A stretch of DNA of 64,000 bases from positions 868,001-932,000 of the forward strand of contig JADCLP010000001.1 in the NCBI GenBank assembly GCA_014983025.1, in the 5' to 3' direction. The notes under the pieces are model-generated. The model did no database searches. It was not told the origin of the DNA and saw only the letters and a program-made list of their open reading frames with translations. The translations under genes and the position numbers were made by a program. The DNA is from Erythrobacteraceae bacterium E2-1 Yellow Sea (lineage in GTDB: Bacteria > Pseudomonadota > Alphaproteobacteria > Sphingomonadales > Sphingomonadaceae). This document shows, piece by piece, positions 42,967 to 53,265 of this stretch. Each line of letters opens with the position of its first letter. The stretch's first letter is position 1.

Positions 42967-44424
42967 TCAGTCGAGTGACTTGACGATTTCCTCGACCATC
43001 TTCTTGGCATCGGCCAGCAACATCATGGTCTGGTCCATATAGAACACATCATTGTCGACGCCGGCATAGCCCACGCCGCCCATGCTGCGCTTGATAAAGA
43101 AGACCTGTTTTGCCTTGTCCACATCGAACACGGGCATGCCGTAGATGGGCGATGACTTGTCGGTCTTGGCTGCAGGGTTCACAACGTCATTCGCACCGAT
43201 GATGAAGGCCACATCGGCCTGCGCGAACTCGCTATTGATATCCTCCAGCTCGAACACCTTGTCATAAGACACATTGGCTTCAGCCAGCAGCACGTTCATA
43301 TGCCCCGGCATACGGCCCGCCACCGGATGGATGGCGAACTTCACATCGACACCCTTTTCTTCCAGAATGTCAGTCATCTCACGCAAGGCGTGCTGCGCCT
43401 GCGCCACCGCCATACCGTATCCCGGAATGATGATGACCTTTTCTGCCTGTTCCAGCATGAAGGCGGCATCTTCCGCGCTGCCGGTCTTGTAGGGGCGCTG
43501 CTCGCCCCCACCCGAAGAACTGGCTGCGGCATCCGCGCCAAAGCCACCTGCAATCACCGAAATGAAGCTGCGGTTCATCGCCTTGCACATGATGTAGCTG
43601 AGGATGGCACCGGACGAGCCAACCAGCGCGCCCGTGATAATCATCGCCGTGTTGTGCAGGGTGAAGCCCATCGCCGCTGCCGCCCAGCCGGAATAGCTGT
43701 TCAGCATGGACACAACCACCGGCATATCCGCCCCGCCAATCGGGATGATCAACAGGAAGCCAATGATAAAGGCTGCAGCCACAATGGCCCAGAACAGCCA
43801 CCCTTCACCCGCCGCGGCGCTGGGCGCCATGGCATAGGCAGCCGTGCCGACAATGATCGCCAGCAAAGTGCCCAGATTGATAATATGGCGCGCAGGCAGC
43901 ATGATCGGCGCCCCGCTCATATTGCCGTTCAGTTTGGCAAAGGCGATGACCGAACCACTGAAGGTAATGGCCCCGATGGCCGCACCCAATGCCATCTCTA
44001 CGCGGCTGATGGCCAGGATATTGCCGTCCACGCCCAAAATACCAAATGCATCGGGGTTCATGAAGGCTGCCATCGCCACCAGCACGGCGGCAAGACCAAC
44101 CAGAGAGTGGAAGGCTGCCACCAATTGCGGCATCGCAGTCATCGCGATTTTGCGTGCGATGCTGAAACCCAGGATACCACCCAGGAAAATCGCCACGCCG
44201 ATTTCGGCAATATTGGCGATGTCATGGGTAACCAGCGTGGTCACCACGGCAATCAGCATGCCGACCATGCCATAACGGTTGCCGGTGCGGCTGGTCGCAG
44301 GCGAAGAAAGCCCGCGCAGCGCCAGGATGAACAACACGCCCGATACGAGATAGGCCACCGCAACCCATGGGTTTACAGCATGCGCTGCATCAGCAGCTGC
44401 GGCAAGGAAAGGAAGCGAACCCAT
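42967..44424 (-). CDS. pntB: NAD(P) transhydrogenase subunit beta
   Basis: 485-residue subunit of the proton-pumping transhydrogenase. It has about nine membrane helices followed by the soluble NADP(H) domain (dIII) with VIIIPGYGMAVAQAQHAL, HPVAGRMPGHMNVLLAEA and FIIGANDVVNPAAK. ATG 44424 overlaps the pntAb stop (TGATG); GTG 44427 is an alternative. It is last in the pntAa-pntAb-pntB operon. Confidence 0.95.
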   Translation of the reverse strand: MGSLPFLAAAADAAHAVNPWVAVAYLVSGVLFILALRGLSSPATSRTGNRYGMVGMLIAVVTTLVTHDIANIAEIGVAIFLGGILGFSIARKIAMTAMPQLVAAFHSLVGLAAVLVAMAAFMNPDAFGILGVDGNILAISRVEMALGAAIGAITFSGSVIAFAKLNGNMSGAPIMLPARHIINLGTLLAIIVGTAAYAMAPSAAAGEGWLFWAIVAAAFIIGFLLIIPIGGADMPVVVSMLNSYSGWAAAAMGFTLHNTAMIITGALVGSSGAILSYIMCKAMNRSFISVIAGGFGADAAASSSGGGEQRPYKTGSAEDAAFMLEQAEKVIIIPGYGMAVAQAQHALREMTDILEEKGVDVKFAIHPVAGRMPGHMNVLLAEANVSYDKVFELEDINSEFAQADVAFIIGANDVVNPAAKTDKSSPIYGMPVFDVDKAKQVFFIKRSMGGVGYAGVDNDVFYMDQTMMLLADAKKMVEEIVKSLD

Positions 44425-44708
44425 CACTTCTTCTCCTTCTTCTTGTACATGGCCAGCATACGTTCCGTCACGGCAAAGCCGCCGAAGATGTTGACGCTAG
44501 CCAGCACGACACCAGCCAGGCCCAGCCATTTGGCGACCATACTGCCCGCTTCTGCACTGGCGATCAGCGCGCCAACAATAATGACCGAGCTGATCGCATT
44601 GGTCACCGCCATCAGCGGCGTATGCAGCGCCGGGGTAACCGACCAGACCACGTAATAGCCGACGAAACACGCCAGCACGAAAATCGAGAGGATTGAAATA
44701 AAGTCCAT
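44424..44708 (-). CDS. pntAb: NAD(P) transhydrogenase subunit alpha, membrane part
   Basis: 94-residue protein with three to four helices (ISILSIFVLACFVGYYVVWS and following), ending in a basic KKKEKK tail. It corresponds to the C-terminal membrane domain of PntA, split off as in many alphaproteobacteria. Spacing to pntAa is 4 bases and its stop overlaps pntB. Confidence 0.93.
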   Translation of the reverse strand: MDFISILSIFVLACFVGYYVVWSVTPALHTPLMAVTNAISSVIIVGALIASAEAGSMVAKWLGLAGVVLASVNIFGGFAVTERMLAMYKKKEKK

Positions 44709-44712
44709 CGGC

Positions 44713-45834
44713 TTACCCCTTCAGCCTCTCATTGACGATTGCACCACCTTTGGTCAGGCGCACGGCATCGCCTATCTCTTCATCCAGTACAGGAGCCCCC
44801 TGCTCCTTGTCCCAGAATGCGGACAGAAAGTTATAGTGGTTACGGCTGAACAGCGCGCTGGCATCAGCCGCCAGATGCGCGGCCGTGTTGGAAAAGCCGA
44901 TGATCTTCACACCGTGCTTTTCTACCACATGATCCGCCACGCTGCCTTCCACATTTCCACCCTGTGCCACGGCAAGGTCAAAAATGACGCTGCCCGGCTT
45001 CATGCTGGCGATCTGCGCGTCTGAAATCAGGCGGGGCGCTGCCCGGCCCGGGATCAGCGCGGTGGTGATCACGATATCCTGCTTGGCGATATGGCTGGAA
45101 ACCAGTTCGGCCTGAGCCTTCTGGTATTCCTCACTCATTTCGGTGGCGTAACCGCCCGAACCTTCACCCTCAATCCCTGCGACGCTTTCCACGAAAATCG
45201 GCTTCGCGCCCAGTGACTGGATCTGTTCTTTCGTGGCGCTGCGCACATCGGTTGCAGATACCTGCGCACCCAGGCGCTTGGCCGTGGCAATCGCCTGCAG
45301 CCCTGCCACACCCACGCCCATGATGAAGGCACGCGCAGCCTGAACCGTGCCGGCCGCCGTCATCATCATCGGGAAAGCGCGGCCATATTCGTTCGCCGCC
45401 GCCAATACCGCCTTGTACCCGGCAAGGTTGGACTGGCTGGAGAGAACATCCATGCTCTGCGCACGGGTAATGCGCGGCATGAACTCCATACTCAACGCTT
45501 CAAAGCCGGCCTTGGCGTAACTCTCTACCAGATCCTTCTGCATGAAAGGATCAAACAAAGCTGCAACCCAGGCACCCGGTTTTGCGCCATTGAGCGACGA
45601 TACATCCGGGGCACGCACGCCCAAAACAATATCGGCATCCTTGGCCACCTGTGCCAGCGGGCCCATTTCGGCACCCGCTTCCTGATAGGCTGCATCGGGA
45701 ATCGAGGCAGAAATACCTGCCCCTTCTTCCACAGCGACTGTTGCACCAAGTGCGACAAATTTGCGCACCGTTTCGGGCGTTGCAGCGACGCGATATTCGC
45801 CTTCGGCCCTCTCCCTAAAGACTGAAATCTTCAA
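44713..45834 (-). CDS. pntAa: NAD(P) transhydrogenase subunit alpha, soluble NAD(H)-binding part
   Basis: 373-residue domain I protein, similar to alanine dehydrogenase. Motifs are MKISVFRERAEGEYRVAATP, FMPRITRAQSMDVLSSQSNL, VGVAGLQAIATAKRLGAQV with the Rossmann loop, and VDLAVAQGGN-type FDLAVAQGGNVEGS. Hydride passes from NADH here to NADP in domain III of PntB, driven by the proton gradient. It lies 12 bases downstream of the oxidase subunit IV gene. Confidence 0.95.
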   Translation of the reverse strand: MKISVFRERAEGEYRVAATPETVRKFVALGATVAVEEGAGISASIPDAAYQEAGAEMGPLAQVAKDADIVLGVRAPDVSSLNGAKPGAWVAALFDPFMQKDLVESYAKAGFEALSMEFMPRITRAQSMDVLSSQSNLAGYKAVLAAANEYGRAFPMMMTAAGTVQAARAFIMGVGVAGLQAIATAKRLGAQVSATDVRSATKEQIQSLGAKPIFVESVAGIEGEGSGGYATEMSEEYQKAQAELVSSHIAKQDIVITTALIPGRAAPRLISDAQIASMKPGSVIFDLAVAQGGNVEGSVADHVVEKHGVKIIGFSNTAAHLAADASALFSRNHYNFLSAFWDKEQGAPVLDEEIGDAVRLTKGGAIVNERLKG

Positions 45835-45846
45835 TGTTTCAGCTGC

Positions 45847-45969
45847 TTAGTTGGAAATCGCGACAACGACTGCCAGCGTGATCAACGCCAGGATCGGCAC
45901 CGACCATTTCACCAAATTAATAAAGCCAGCATAGGTTTGTTCGGCGGCTTTCATATCTTGCGAGGCCAT
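45847..45969 (-). CDS. aa3-type cytochrome c oxidase subunit IV (small)
   Basis: 40 residues: a short polar head (MASQDMKAAEQTYAGF) and one helix (WSVPILALITLAVVVAIS). It matches the small subunit IV family of alphaproteobacterial aa3 oxidases. The stop is 12 bases before pntAa on the same strand, so it may be co-expressed with transhydrogenase. The main oxidase genes are not in the window. Confidence 0.75.
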   Translation of the reverse strand: MASQDMKAAEQTYAGFINLVKWSVPILALITLAVVVAISN

Positions 45970-46125
45970 ATTGTTTTCCCTGCCCTGTTTTCACTCGGCG
46001 GCTCGTCTATCGCGCAATGTCAGCTATCTCAAGGGACAATAGGGCCAACCTGTAGCCTTAATCAGGTCTTTACCCATCCAGAGTAAATTGAGCCTTCGTA
46101 CCACAGTGGGACGTTTTGAAGGTTC

Positions 46126-47544
46126 ATGGCTGAAAACGCGCAACGACTTTTGATGTTGATCGATGATGAGCCGGCACAATGTCGGCTGATCACGGCGCTT
46201 GCCGCGCGTGAGGGCTGGCGTACCATCATCGCGTCTGATGCTGATATGGCCATCGCCATGCTTGGAACGCGCGACGGGATGCAATTGTCCGCCATCATCC
46301 TGGACCAATGGGTGCCCGGAGATGACGCCTGCGATTTGATTGCAGAGCTGAAAAGCCGCCGTCCAGCCCTGCCCATATTGATGTTGACCACCAGTGCCTC
46401 CCCCCTTCTGGCGGTGGATGCCATGCGTGCTGGGGCAAGTGATTACCTGATCAAACCGGTGGCCCCTGATCGCCTGCTGGAAGCCCTGCGCGCAGCGACA
46501 GAGCATCATACTGCACGCGACGAATTACAGCCGCTGTCCGAAAAAATGCCGGCCGTGCTCGATTTTGACGCAATGATCGGCACAGCACCCAAATTCCGTA
46601 CCGCCTTGGCACAGGCAGCCAAGGCTGCGCGCGGTCACGGAAATGTACTGATCGAAGGTGAAACAGGCACGGGCAAGGAAATGCTGGTTCGCGCCATGCA
46701 TGCGGCCAGCCAGCGCGCCAAGGCACCGTTCCGCATTATCAGCCTGGCCAGCGTTCCGTCCAATTCGGTGGAATCGGTTCTGTTCGGGCATGAACAGAAC
46801 GCCTTTCCTGGTGCGTTTGACCGCCAGATCGGTGCTATGCAGCACTGCGATGGCGGTACTTTGGTGCTGGACGAGGTGGATCGGCTGAACAGCCGCATGC
46901 AGGCCCGCCTGCTTGATGCCCTGCAAACCGGCATCGTTCGTCCTGCGGGCGCACAGCACGGTTTCCGCATCGATGTGCGGCTGCTGAGTGCAACCGATTT
47001 TCCCATCGATCAGCTCAGCAGCGGTGGCCATTTCGACCCGGAATTGCTGGCCCTGCTGGCACAGACCAAGATCGTCTTACCACCACTGCGCGAACGGACG
47101 GGCGATATCTCTGGCTTGACCCGCCATTTCCTGGCGCGAATTGGCGAACAGCCGGGCCTGCGCCATCTGTCCATTTCCGATGGCGCACTGTCACTGCTCG
47201 CCGCCTATGACTGGCCGGGCAATGTCCGCCAACTGCAGGCCGTACTGTTCCGCGCGGCGGTGCATTGCGACAATCAGACACTGACAGAGGAAAGCTTCCC
47301 CCAACTGTGCGAATTGCTGGGCGAACATCAGGAAGCCACCAATCCATTGCATGAAGGTGTGGGCGTGATGCTCTACACACCCGATGGCAATCTGCGCCCG
47401 CTGGAAGATATTGAGGCCGATGTGATCCGCCTCGCCATCGGTCATTATCGCGGCCGCATGACAGAGGTTGCACGGCGGCTGGGGATCGGTCGGTCAACGC
47501 TGTATCGCAAGCTGACCCATCTGGGCATCGACAACGCAGCCTGA
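46126..47544 (+). CDS. NtrC-family response regulator with degenerate sigma-54 loop
   Basis: 472 residues. The receiver domain has Asp13/Asp14, phospho-acceptor Asp60 (IILDQWVPGDD), Thr88/Thr89 and Lys110. The AAA+ domain has Walker A GETGTGKE (178-185) and Walker B GTLVLDEVDRL. The Fis-type C-terminal helix-turn-helix is MTEVARRLGIGRSTLYRKL. The sigma-54 contact loop, normally GAFTGA, reads NAFPGA (225-230), so sigma-54 activation is doubtful. It may act on sigma-70 promoters as NtrX/TyrR-like relatives do. No cognate histidine kinase is adjacent. Confidence 0.9.
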   Translation: MAENAQRLLMLIDDEPAQCRLITALAAREGWRTIIASDADMAIAMLGTRDGMQLSAIILDQWVPGDDACDLIAELKSRRPALPILMLTTSASPLLAVDAMRAGASDYLIKPVAPDRLLEALRAATEHHTARDELQPLSEKMPAVLDFDAMIGTAPKFRTALAQAAKAARGHGNVLIEGETGTGKEMLVRAMHAASQRAKAPFRIISLASVPSNSVESVLFGHEQNAFPGAFDRQIGAMQHCDGGTLVLDEVDRLNSRMQARLLDALQTGIVRPAGAQHGFRIDVRLLSATDFPIDQLSSGGHFDPELLALLAQTKIVLPPLRERTGDISGLTRHFLARIGEQPGLRHLSISDGALSLLAAYDWPGNVRQLQAVLFRAAVHCDNQTLTEESFPQLCELLGEHQEATNPLHEGVGVMLYTPDGNLRPLEDIEADVIRLAIGHYRGRMTEVARRLGIGRSTLYRKLTHLGIDNAA

Positions 47545-47563
47545 GCGGACTAGCCCCCTTGCC

Positions 47564-48331
47564 ATGGCAGGAATATGCGACTTTTCGAACCGCAGCGCGC
47601 TGGTGACCGGCGCTGCATCGGGCATTGGTGCGGCCTGTGCCCGTTGGCTGGACCAGCAAGGCGTGGCGAAGCTGGTGCTGGTGGATATGGATGCGGCCGG
47701 GCTGGAAAAGCTTGAACTTAATTGCAATGTTCAACGCGTGGTTGGCAGCGTGGCCGATCCTGATCTGTGGGATGGGCTGACGGGCGAACTGGCTGGCATT
47801 GATCATGCGGTGGTGAATGCTGGCATTGCCAATGGCATGGCACCGTTCCTTGAACATAGCCTGGAAGCCTGGCGCGCCATCCTGTCCGTCAATCTGGACG
47901 GGGCCTTCCTGACCCTGCGCGCCGCCATGCAGGCGATGAAAGCCTCTGCCAAGGGTGGCAGCGTGGTCATCACCGCCTCTGTCACCGGCGTGAAACCCAT
48001 TCCCGGAACGGGTGCCTATGGCGTCAGCAAAGCGGCCGTGGCGCATATGGCGCGCATTGCCGCGGCAGAGGGCGCAGCGGACAAGATCCGCGTCAACGCC
48101 ATCGCACCGGGCGGGGTCGATACGCCGATCTGGGAAAGTTCGGCCCAGTTTCGTGGCGCTGTGGAGGCCCATGGGCGCGCCGCCACGATAAAGGCCATGG
48201 CTGCCACCACCCCACGCGGCACCTATGCCACGGCAGACGAGATTGCAGGGCAGGTTGGTTATCTCCTGTCCGATGGCGCAGCCAATATCACCGGCCATGT
48301 GCTGGTGAGCGACGGGGGCTTTTCGCTCTAA
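47564..48331 (+). CDS. Short-chain dehydrogenase/reductase
   Basis: 255-residue classical SDR. The cofactor loop is TGAASGIG (15-22), NAGIA follows, the catalytic Ser is in VVITASVTG, and YGVSK supplies Tyr and Lys. The C-terminus ITGHVLVSDGGFSL is typical. An Asp after the second strand (LVLVDMDAAG) favours NAD over NADP. The substrate is unknown. It starts 19 bases after the response regulator and converges with folP. Confidence 0.9.
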   Translation: MAGICDFSNRSALVTGAASGIGAACARWLDQQGVAKLVLVDMDAAGLEKLELNCNVQRVVGSVADPDLWDGLTGELAGIDHAVVNAGIANGMAPFLEHSLEAWRAILSVNLDGAFLTLRAAMQAMKASAKGGSVVITASVTGVKPIPGTGAYGVSKAAVAHMARIAAAEGAADKIRVNAIAPGGVDTPIWESSAQFRGAVEAHGRAATIKAMAATTPRGTYATADEIAGQVGYLLSDGAANITGHVLVSDGGFSL

Positions 48332-48336
48332 CCCCG

Positions 48337-49452
48337 CTAAAGCGCGGGCAGGTCGGAAAAATCCGTCAGCGCCGCATCGCGCAATCCGCGCCACACATTG
48401 CGCGCCTGCACCGTTTCCGCCACATCATGCACGCGCAGCAACTGCACACCGGCATTCATGCCCGCAATGGCCAGCGCCAATGAACCGCCCAGCCGCCGAT
48501 CCACTGTCGCCTCATTCGACAGGGCACCAACCATCCGCTTGCGGCTGGCACCCAGCAACAATGGCTGGCCCAGCGCGTGGAACAATGGCAGCGCATTGAT
48601 CAGCGCCAGATTGTCGCTCAAGGATTTGCCGAAACCGATGCCGGGATCGAGCACGATCGCCTCGCGCGCGATCCCCGCCGCCAGCGCAGCATCGCGCCTT
48701 TCCCGCAGCCATTCAAACACATCAAACACCACGTTGTGATATTCGGCATTGGCGTGCAGATCATTGTCATCGCCCGGCGCATGCATCAGCACCACGGGGC
48801 ATCCCGCACTGGCAGCCAATTCCAAACTGCGCGGGTCAAACCGCATGGCGGACACATCATTGGCGATATGTGCGCCCGCCTCCAGCGCCGCTTCCAGCAC
48901 GCCCGCACGGCGCGTATCGACGCTGATCGCGGCCCCCATGGCAGAACAGTATTCCACCGCCGGGATCACGCGATCACGCTCGTCCCCCTCCCATGTCGCA
49001 GCAGCACCAGGGCGCGTGCTCTCGCCGCCGATATCGATGATCGCCGCGCCCGCTTCCAGCATGGCGCTGGCATGCGCGCGGCCCGCTTCGGGGTTGTCGA
49101 GGAAATCGCCGCCGTCGCTGAAACTGTCGGGCGTGACATTGAGAATGCCCATCACCTGCGGCTGGTCAAAGCGGATGGTGCGCTCCCCCAGTTCGAATGG
49201 GGCATGGCTGCGGGTGAGATTGGCCCATTGTTCGGCGGCTTCGGCAGAAACATTTGCGGGCAGATTGCCCAGCACATCGCCCATGGTATCGGGATTGCAC
49301 AGCCAGCGATCGGCCACCTCGCCATCGCGTGTTAGAATCACCGCGAACCGATAGGCATAGACCATGCCACCCGCCAGCCGCACGGCCCGGCCATCTTCTG
49401 CCTGCGGGCCGGGCGCAAAGCCAATCGGGCGGATATAGATATGGTCAGACAC
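48337..49452 (-). CDS. folP: Dihydropteroate synthase with about 97-residue N-terminal extension
   Basis: Condenses dihydropterin pyrophosphate with p-aminobenzoate. The catalytic domain begins near residue 98 with VMGILNVTPDSFSDGG, followed by IIDIGGESTRPGA, ISVDTRRAGV and LDPGIGFGKSLSDN. The total is 371 residues against roughly 270-280 for the family, owing to an N-terminal extension (IYIRPIGFAPGPQAEDGRAV and onward) of unknown role. Both open frame and ATG 49452 support the long form. It is monocistronic here. Confidence 0.93.
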   Translation of the reverse strand: MSDHIYIRPIGFAPGPQAEDGRAVRLAGGMVYAYRFAVILTRDGEVADRWLCNPDTMGDVLGNLPANVSAEAAEQWANLTRSHAPFELGERTIRFDQPQVMGILNVTPDSFSDGGDFLDNPEAGRAHASAMLEAGAAIIDIGGESTRPGAAATWEGDERDRVIPAVEYCSAMGAAISVDTRRAGVLEAALEAGAHIANDVSAMRFDPRSLELAASAGCPVVLMHAPGDDNDLHANAEYHNVVFDVFEWLRERRDAALAAGIAREAIVLDPGIGFGKSLSDNLALINALPLFHALGQPLLLGASRKRMVGALSNEATVDRRLGGSLALAIAGMNAGVQLLRVHDVAETVQARNVWRGLRDAALTDFSDLPAL

Positions 49453-49597
49453 TCAGGCTTTCCCCTCGGCAAATCCTACTGGATGGAACACATGGAACAG
49501 GGTCCAAGCATTGGAATCGGGGGTGGAATAACGGGGTATGATCATGCAACGGGTTTAACTGGTGTCGAGCGCGTAGGATAGATTGCGCGGGCCGCCC

Positions 49598-50761
<1,164 letters not shown>

Positions 50762-50780
50762 TCAAACTTATCCACAGGGT

Positions 50781-50932
50781 GAGTCCATCCGGACTCCACG
50801 TCAAGGATTAATAATCGCCGAATATGGTTAATGCCGCGTTAGCTATGACGGAACAAAAAGAGTCCCGCACAAGATGTTGAGTCTCTTAGGATTCATCAGA
50901 CTCTGTATGATGGGGTGTTGCCCTGCGGACTC
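50781..50932. promoter_or_regulatory. GANTC cluster upstream of ccrM
   Basis: Seven GANTC sites begin at 50781, 50792, 50860, 50879, 50890, 50899 and 50928. One would expect fewer than one in 152 bp by chance at four specified bases. They occupy the 212-bp gap between ccrM and the antiporter gene, both on the minus strand, so the region is the ccrM promoter/leader. Methylation-dependent feedback is inferred. Confidence 0.75.
50828..50842 (+). promoter_or_regulatory. CtrA-like box TTAA-N7-TTAG in the ccrM promoter
   Basis: TTAATGCCGCGTTAG matches TTAA-N7-TTAA with one mismatch in the second half-site. CtrA activates ccrM in Caulobacter. Such a short motif can occur by chance, so this is only a candidate. 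Confidence 0.45.
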
Positions 50933-50958
50933 AATTGCGCCGCGATGCGACGAATTGT

Positions 50959-51888
50959 TTATCCGGTAAAGGCCATGGCCGTGTTGACCGCAAAGGCCAT
51001 TACCAGAACCGCGCCGATCACCCGTCCGATCTGCTTGCCCCGCGCCAGCAGGATCAACAGGGCGAGCGCCGATACAGCCAGCAGCACCAGCTGATAGGTC
51101 AGTAGGCTGGCGGGCACGGGGAATGGGGCAACTGTCATCGTGACCCCGCCGATCAGCAATATGTTATAGATGTTGGAGCCGACGACATTGCCCACGGCCA
51201 GCCCCGGCTTGCCGCGCAGGGCCGCCGCGACAGAGGCGGCAAGTTCAGGCAGTGATGTGCCCACTGCCACCACGGTCAGGCCAATCACCGTCTCGCTGAC
51301 GCCGAACAGCCGCGCCATGTCAATCGCGCCCGTCACCAGCAAATTGCCGCCCACCACCAGCAGCGCTACGCCGCCGATAAAGGCAGCAATGGCCAAAGGC
51401 AGCTTCATATCTGCGCCCTCGCCCTCACCCTCTTCCTCGTCGCTCGCACGCGGGTGGTTGAAGCGCCAATAGATATAGGCACCCAGCGCCGCCAGCAGCA
51501 CCACGCCAATCCATACCGCACCCCATTGCAGAGCGGTCAGCAGCCACAGCACCACAGTGGCGATCAATGCCACCACCGCGTCGCGCCGCCCCATGCCCGT
51601 CAACACAATCGGCATGACCAATGCGGACACGCCCAGGATCAGCAGGGTGTTGGCAATGTTGGAGCCGATGATATTGCCCCAAGCCAGCTCTGGCGAATCC
51701 AGCAGGGCGGCTTCTACACTCGCCACCATTTCAGGCATGGAAGTGGCAAAGCCCACGATCACCAGCCCGGTGATGAGGTTCGAAATGCCCAGCCGGTGGG
51801 CAATGGTCACCGATCCGCGCACCAGAAATTCGCCGCCAATGGCAAGGCCGGCAAGACCGATCAGACTGAAAAGGATCGCTTCAAACAT
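50959..51888 (-). CDS. Calcium/sodium antiporter, CaCA superfamily (YrbG-like)
   Basis: 309-residue membrane protein with two inverted five-helix repeats. Each carries an alpha-repeat: GFATSMPEMVASVEAALLDS with NIIGSNIANTLLILG, and VAVGTSLPELAASVAAAL with NVVGSNIYNILLIGG. The central acidic loop (SDEEEGEGEGAD) separates the halves. It lies between rnhB and ccrM, two genes often adjacent in alphaproteobacteria. Confidence 0.92.
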   Translation of the reverse strand: MFEAILFSLIGLAGLAIGGEFLVRGSVTIAHRLGISNLITGLVIVGFATSMPEMVASVEAALLDSPELAWGNIIGSNIANTLLILGVSALVMPIVLTGMGRRDAVVALIATVVLWLLTALQWGAVWIGVVLLAALGAYIYWRFNHPRASDEEEGEGEGADMKLPLAIAAFIGGVALLVVGGNLLVTGAIDMARLFGVSETVIGLTVVAVGTSLPELAASVAAALRGKPGLAVGNVVGSNIYNILLIGGVTMTVAPFPVPASLLTYQLVLLAVSALALLILLARGKQIGRVIGAVLVMAFAVNTAMAFTG

Positions 51889-51943
51889 ATACAGGAGGGT
51901 TTCTCATTCGGTTTGAACAATAAATAGGGATTGTTGCGTGCAA

Positions 51944-52573
51944 TTAAAGCAGGCTGGCCTGTGCTACTGGGGCAAAACTGCGGCGATGATGTGGTGTCGG
52001 GCCATGAATACGCAATGCCTCCATATGTTCTGCCGTGCCATAGCCCTTGTTCCGTTCCCAGCCATATTGCGGGTGGCTGCGCGCGGCATCTTCCATCAAA
52101 CGATCCCGCCATTGTTTGGCGATGATAGATGCAGCGGAAATGGCAGGCTCCAAAGCATCACCCCCCACAATCGCGCGGGCGGGCCAGCACCAGCCATCGC
52201 AGCGCCCCTGCGGCGTCATATTGCCATCAATCAGTACCATCTCTGGCTGGCCACCCAACGCATCGCACAGCCGCCCTACTGCCTGCGTCATCGCCAGCAT
52301 GGTGGCCGCAAAGATATTGATCCGGTCAATTTCTTCCGGTTCAACAATGCCCACGCCCCAGGCGCAATGGCTGCGGATTTCTTCATCCAGCACGGCACGT
52401 CGTTTGGCAGATAGCCGCTTGGAATCATCCAGCCCCTGCGGCGCGGATTGGCACAGCACAACCGCAGCCGCCACCACCGGCCCAGCCAGCGGGCCGCGAC
52501 CGGCCTCGTCCACCCCGATCATGATCGAACCGGTTTGCGAAAATGCTGCGGGAATGGCGGAAAGCTGCGTCAT
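51944..52573 (-). CDS. rnhB: Ribonuclease HII
   Basis: 209-residue RNase HII that removes single ribonucleotides and primers from DNA. The catalytic Asp-Glu is in GVDEAGRGPLAGPV (Asp22, Glu23), with further acidic residues in LIDGNMTPQGR and AASIIAKQWRD. ATG 52573 is used; ATG at residue 18 (MIGVDEAG) is possible. The family order is complete. Confidence 0.94.
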   Translation of the reverse strand: MTQLSAIPAAFSQTGSIMIGVDEAGRGPLAGPVVAAAVVLCQSAPQGLDDSKRLSAKRRAVLDEEIRSHCAWGVGIVEPEEIDRINIFAATMLAMTQAVGRLCDALGGQPEMVLIDGNMTPQGRCDGWCWPARAIVGGDALEPAISAASIIAKQWRDRLMEDAARSHPQYGWERNKGYGTAEHMEALRIHGPTPHHRRSFAPVAQASLL

Positions 52574-52689
52574 AACTCTTTAAGTGCGTAACTATCCCTG
52601 CAGACCCAGCCCCGCACAAGCTGCAATTATGCTGTTGCACACGCATTTTTATCGACAGCGCGAAAAGCTCCGCCTAATCGCGCGGCGCG

Positions 52690-53223
52690 ATGCCGAGTCT
52701 GATCCCCCTTGCCAATGTCCCCGCCGATATGATCGAGCAATTGCTTGATCGTGCCTTTGGCCCTGGCCGGCATGCGCGCACCGCCTATCGTATCCGTGAA
52801 GGAACCGACTGGCTGGAAGCGCTGAGCTTTGCCGCGCTGGATGATGATGACCTGCTGGTGGGCACAATCCAGACCTGGCCCGTCGCGCTGACCGACCCGG
52901 AAGGCCGCGCCCACGCACTGCTGATGGTGGGCCCCGTCGCCGTGCTGCCCGAACATCAAAAGGCCGGTTATGGCAAGGCACTGATGCTGGCAGTGCTGGA
53001 CGCGATCGACCGCACCGATCCGCCCTCTGCCATTTTGCCGCAGGTGATGATTGGCGATCCTGAATATTACGGGCGCTTTTTCGGCTTTTCGGCTGAACAT
53101 ACGGGCGGCTGGCATTGCCCTGGTCCCAATGATCCGCGCCGGTTGCTGGCACGCCACCCCAACCCCGCCGTCCTGCCGGCAGAAGGGATGCTGGGGCCCT
53201 GGACAGTGGAAGAAACAGCCTGA
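52690..53223 (+). CDS. GNAT-family N-acetyltransferase
   Basis: 177-residue acetyltransferase of the YhbS-like type. The acetyl-CoA loop is LPEHQKAGYGKALM (about 96-109), after VGPVAV. The C-terminal YYGRFFGFSAEHTGG resembles other GNATs in this group. The acceptor substrate is unknown. It is followed by DUF1285, CoA-pyrophosphatase and CCA-transferase genes in one direction. Confidence 0.87.
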   Translation: MPSLIPLANVPADMIEQLLDRAFGPGRHARTAYRIREGTDWLEALSFAALDDDDLLVGTIQTWPVALTDPEGRAHALLMVGPVAVLPEHQKAGYGKALMLAVLDAIDRTDPPSAILPQVMIGDPEYYGRFFGFSAEHTGGWHCPGPNDPRRLLARHPNPAVLPAEGMLGPWTVEETA

Positions 53224-53265
53224 CGCTTGGCGAACGGGCACCTATCTGGCATCGCACGCCTGAAT

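Noticed and set aside
43300..44655. 451-residue + strand frame
   Set aside because: It is antisense to pntB/pntAb. The composition is His/Arg-rich and lacks any family motif, typical of a GC-rich shadow frame.
47015..48394. 459-residue minus-strand frame
   Set aside because: It spans the opposite strand of the response regulator and SDR genes, both of which have clear motifs.
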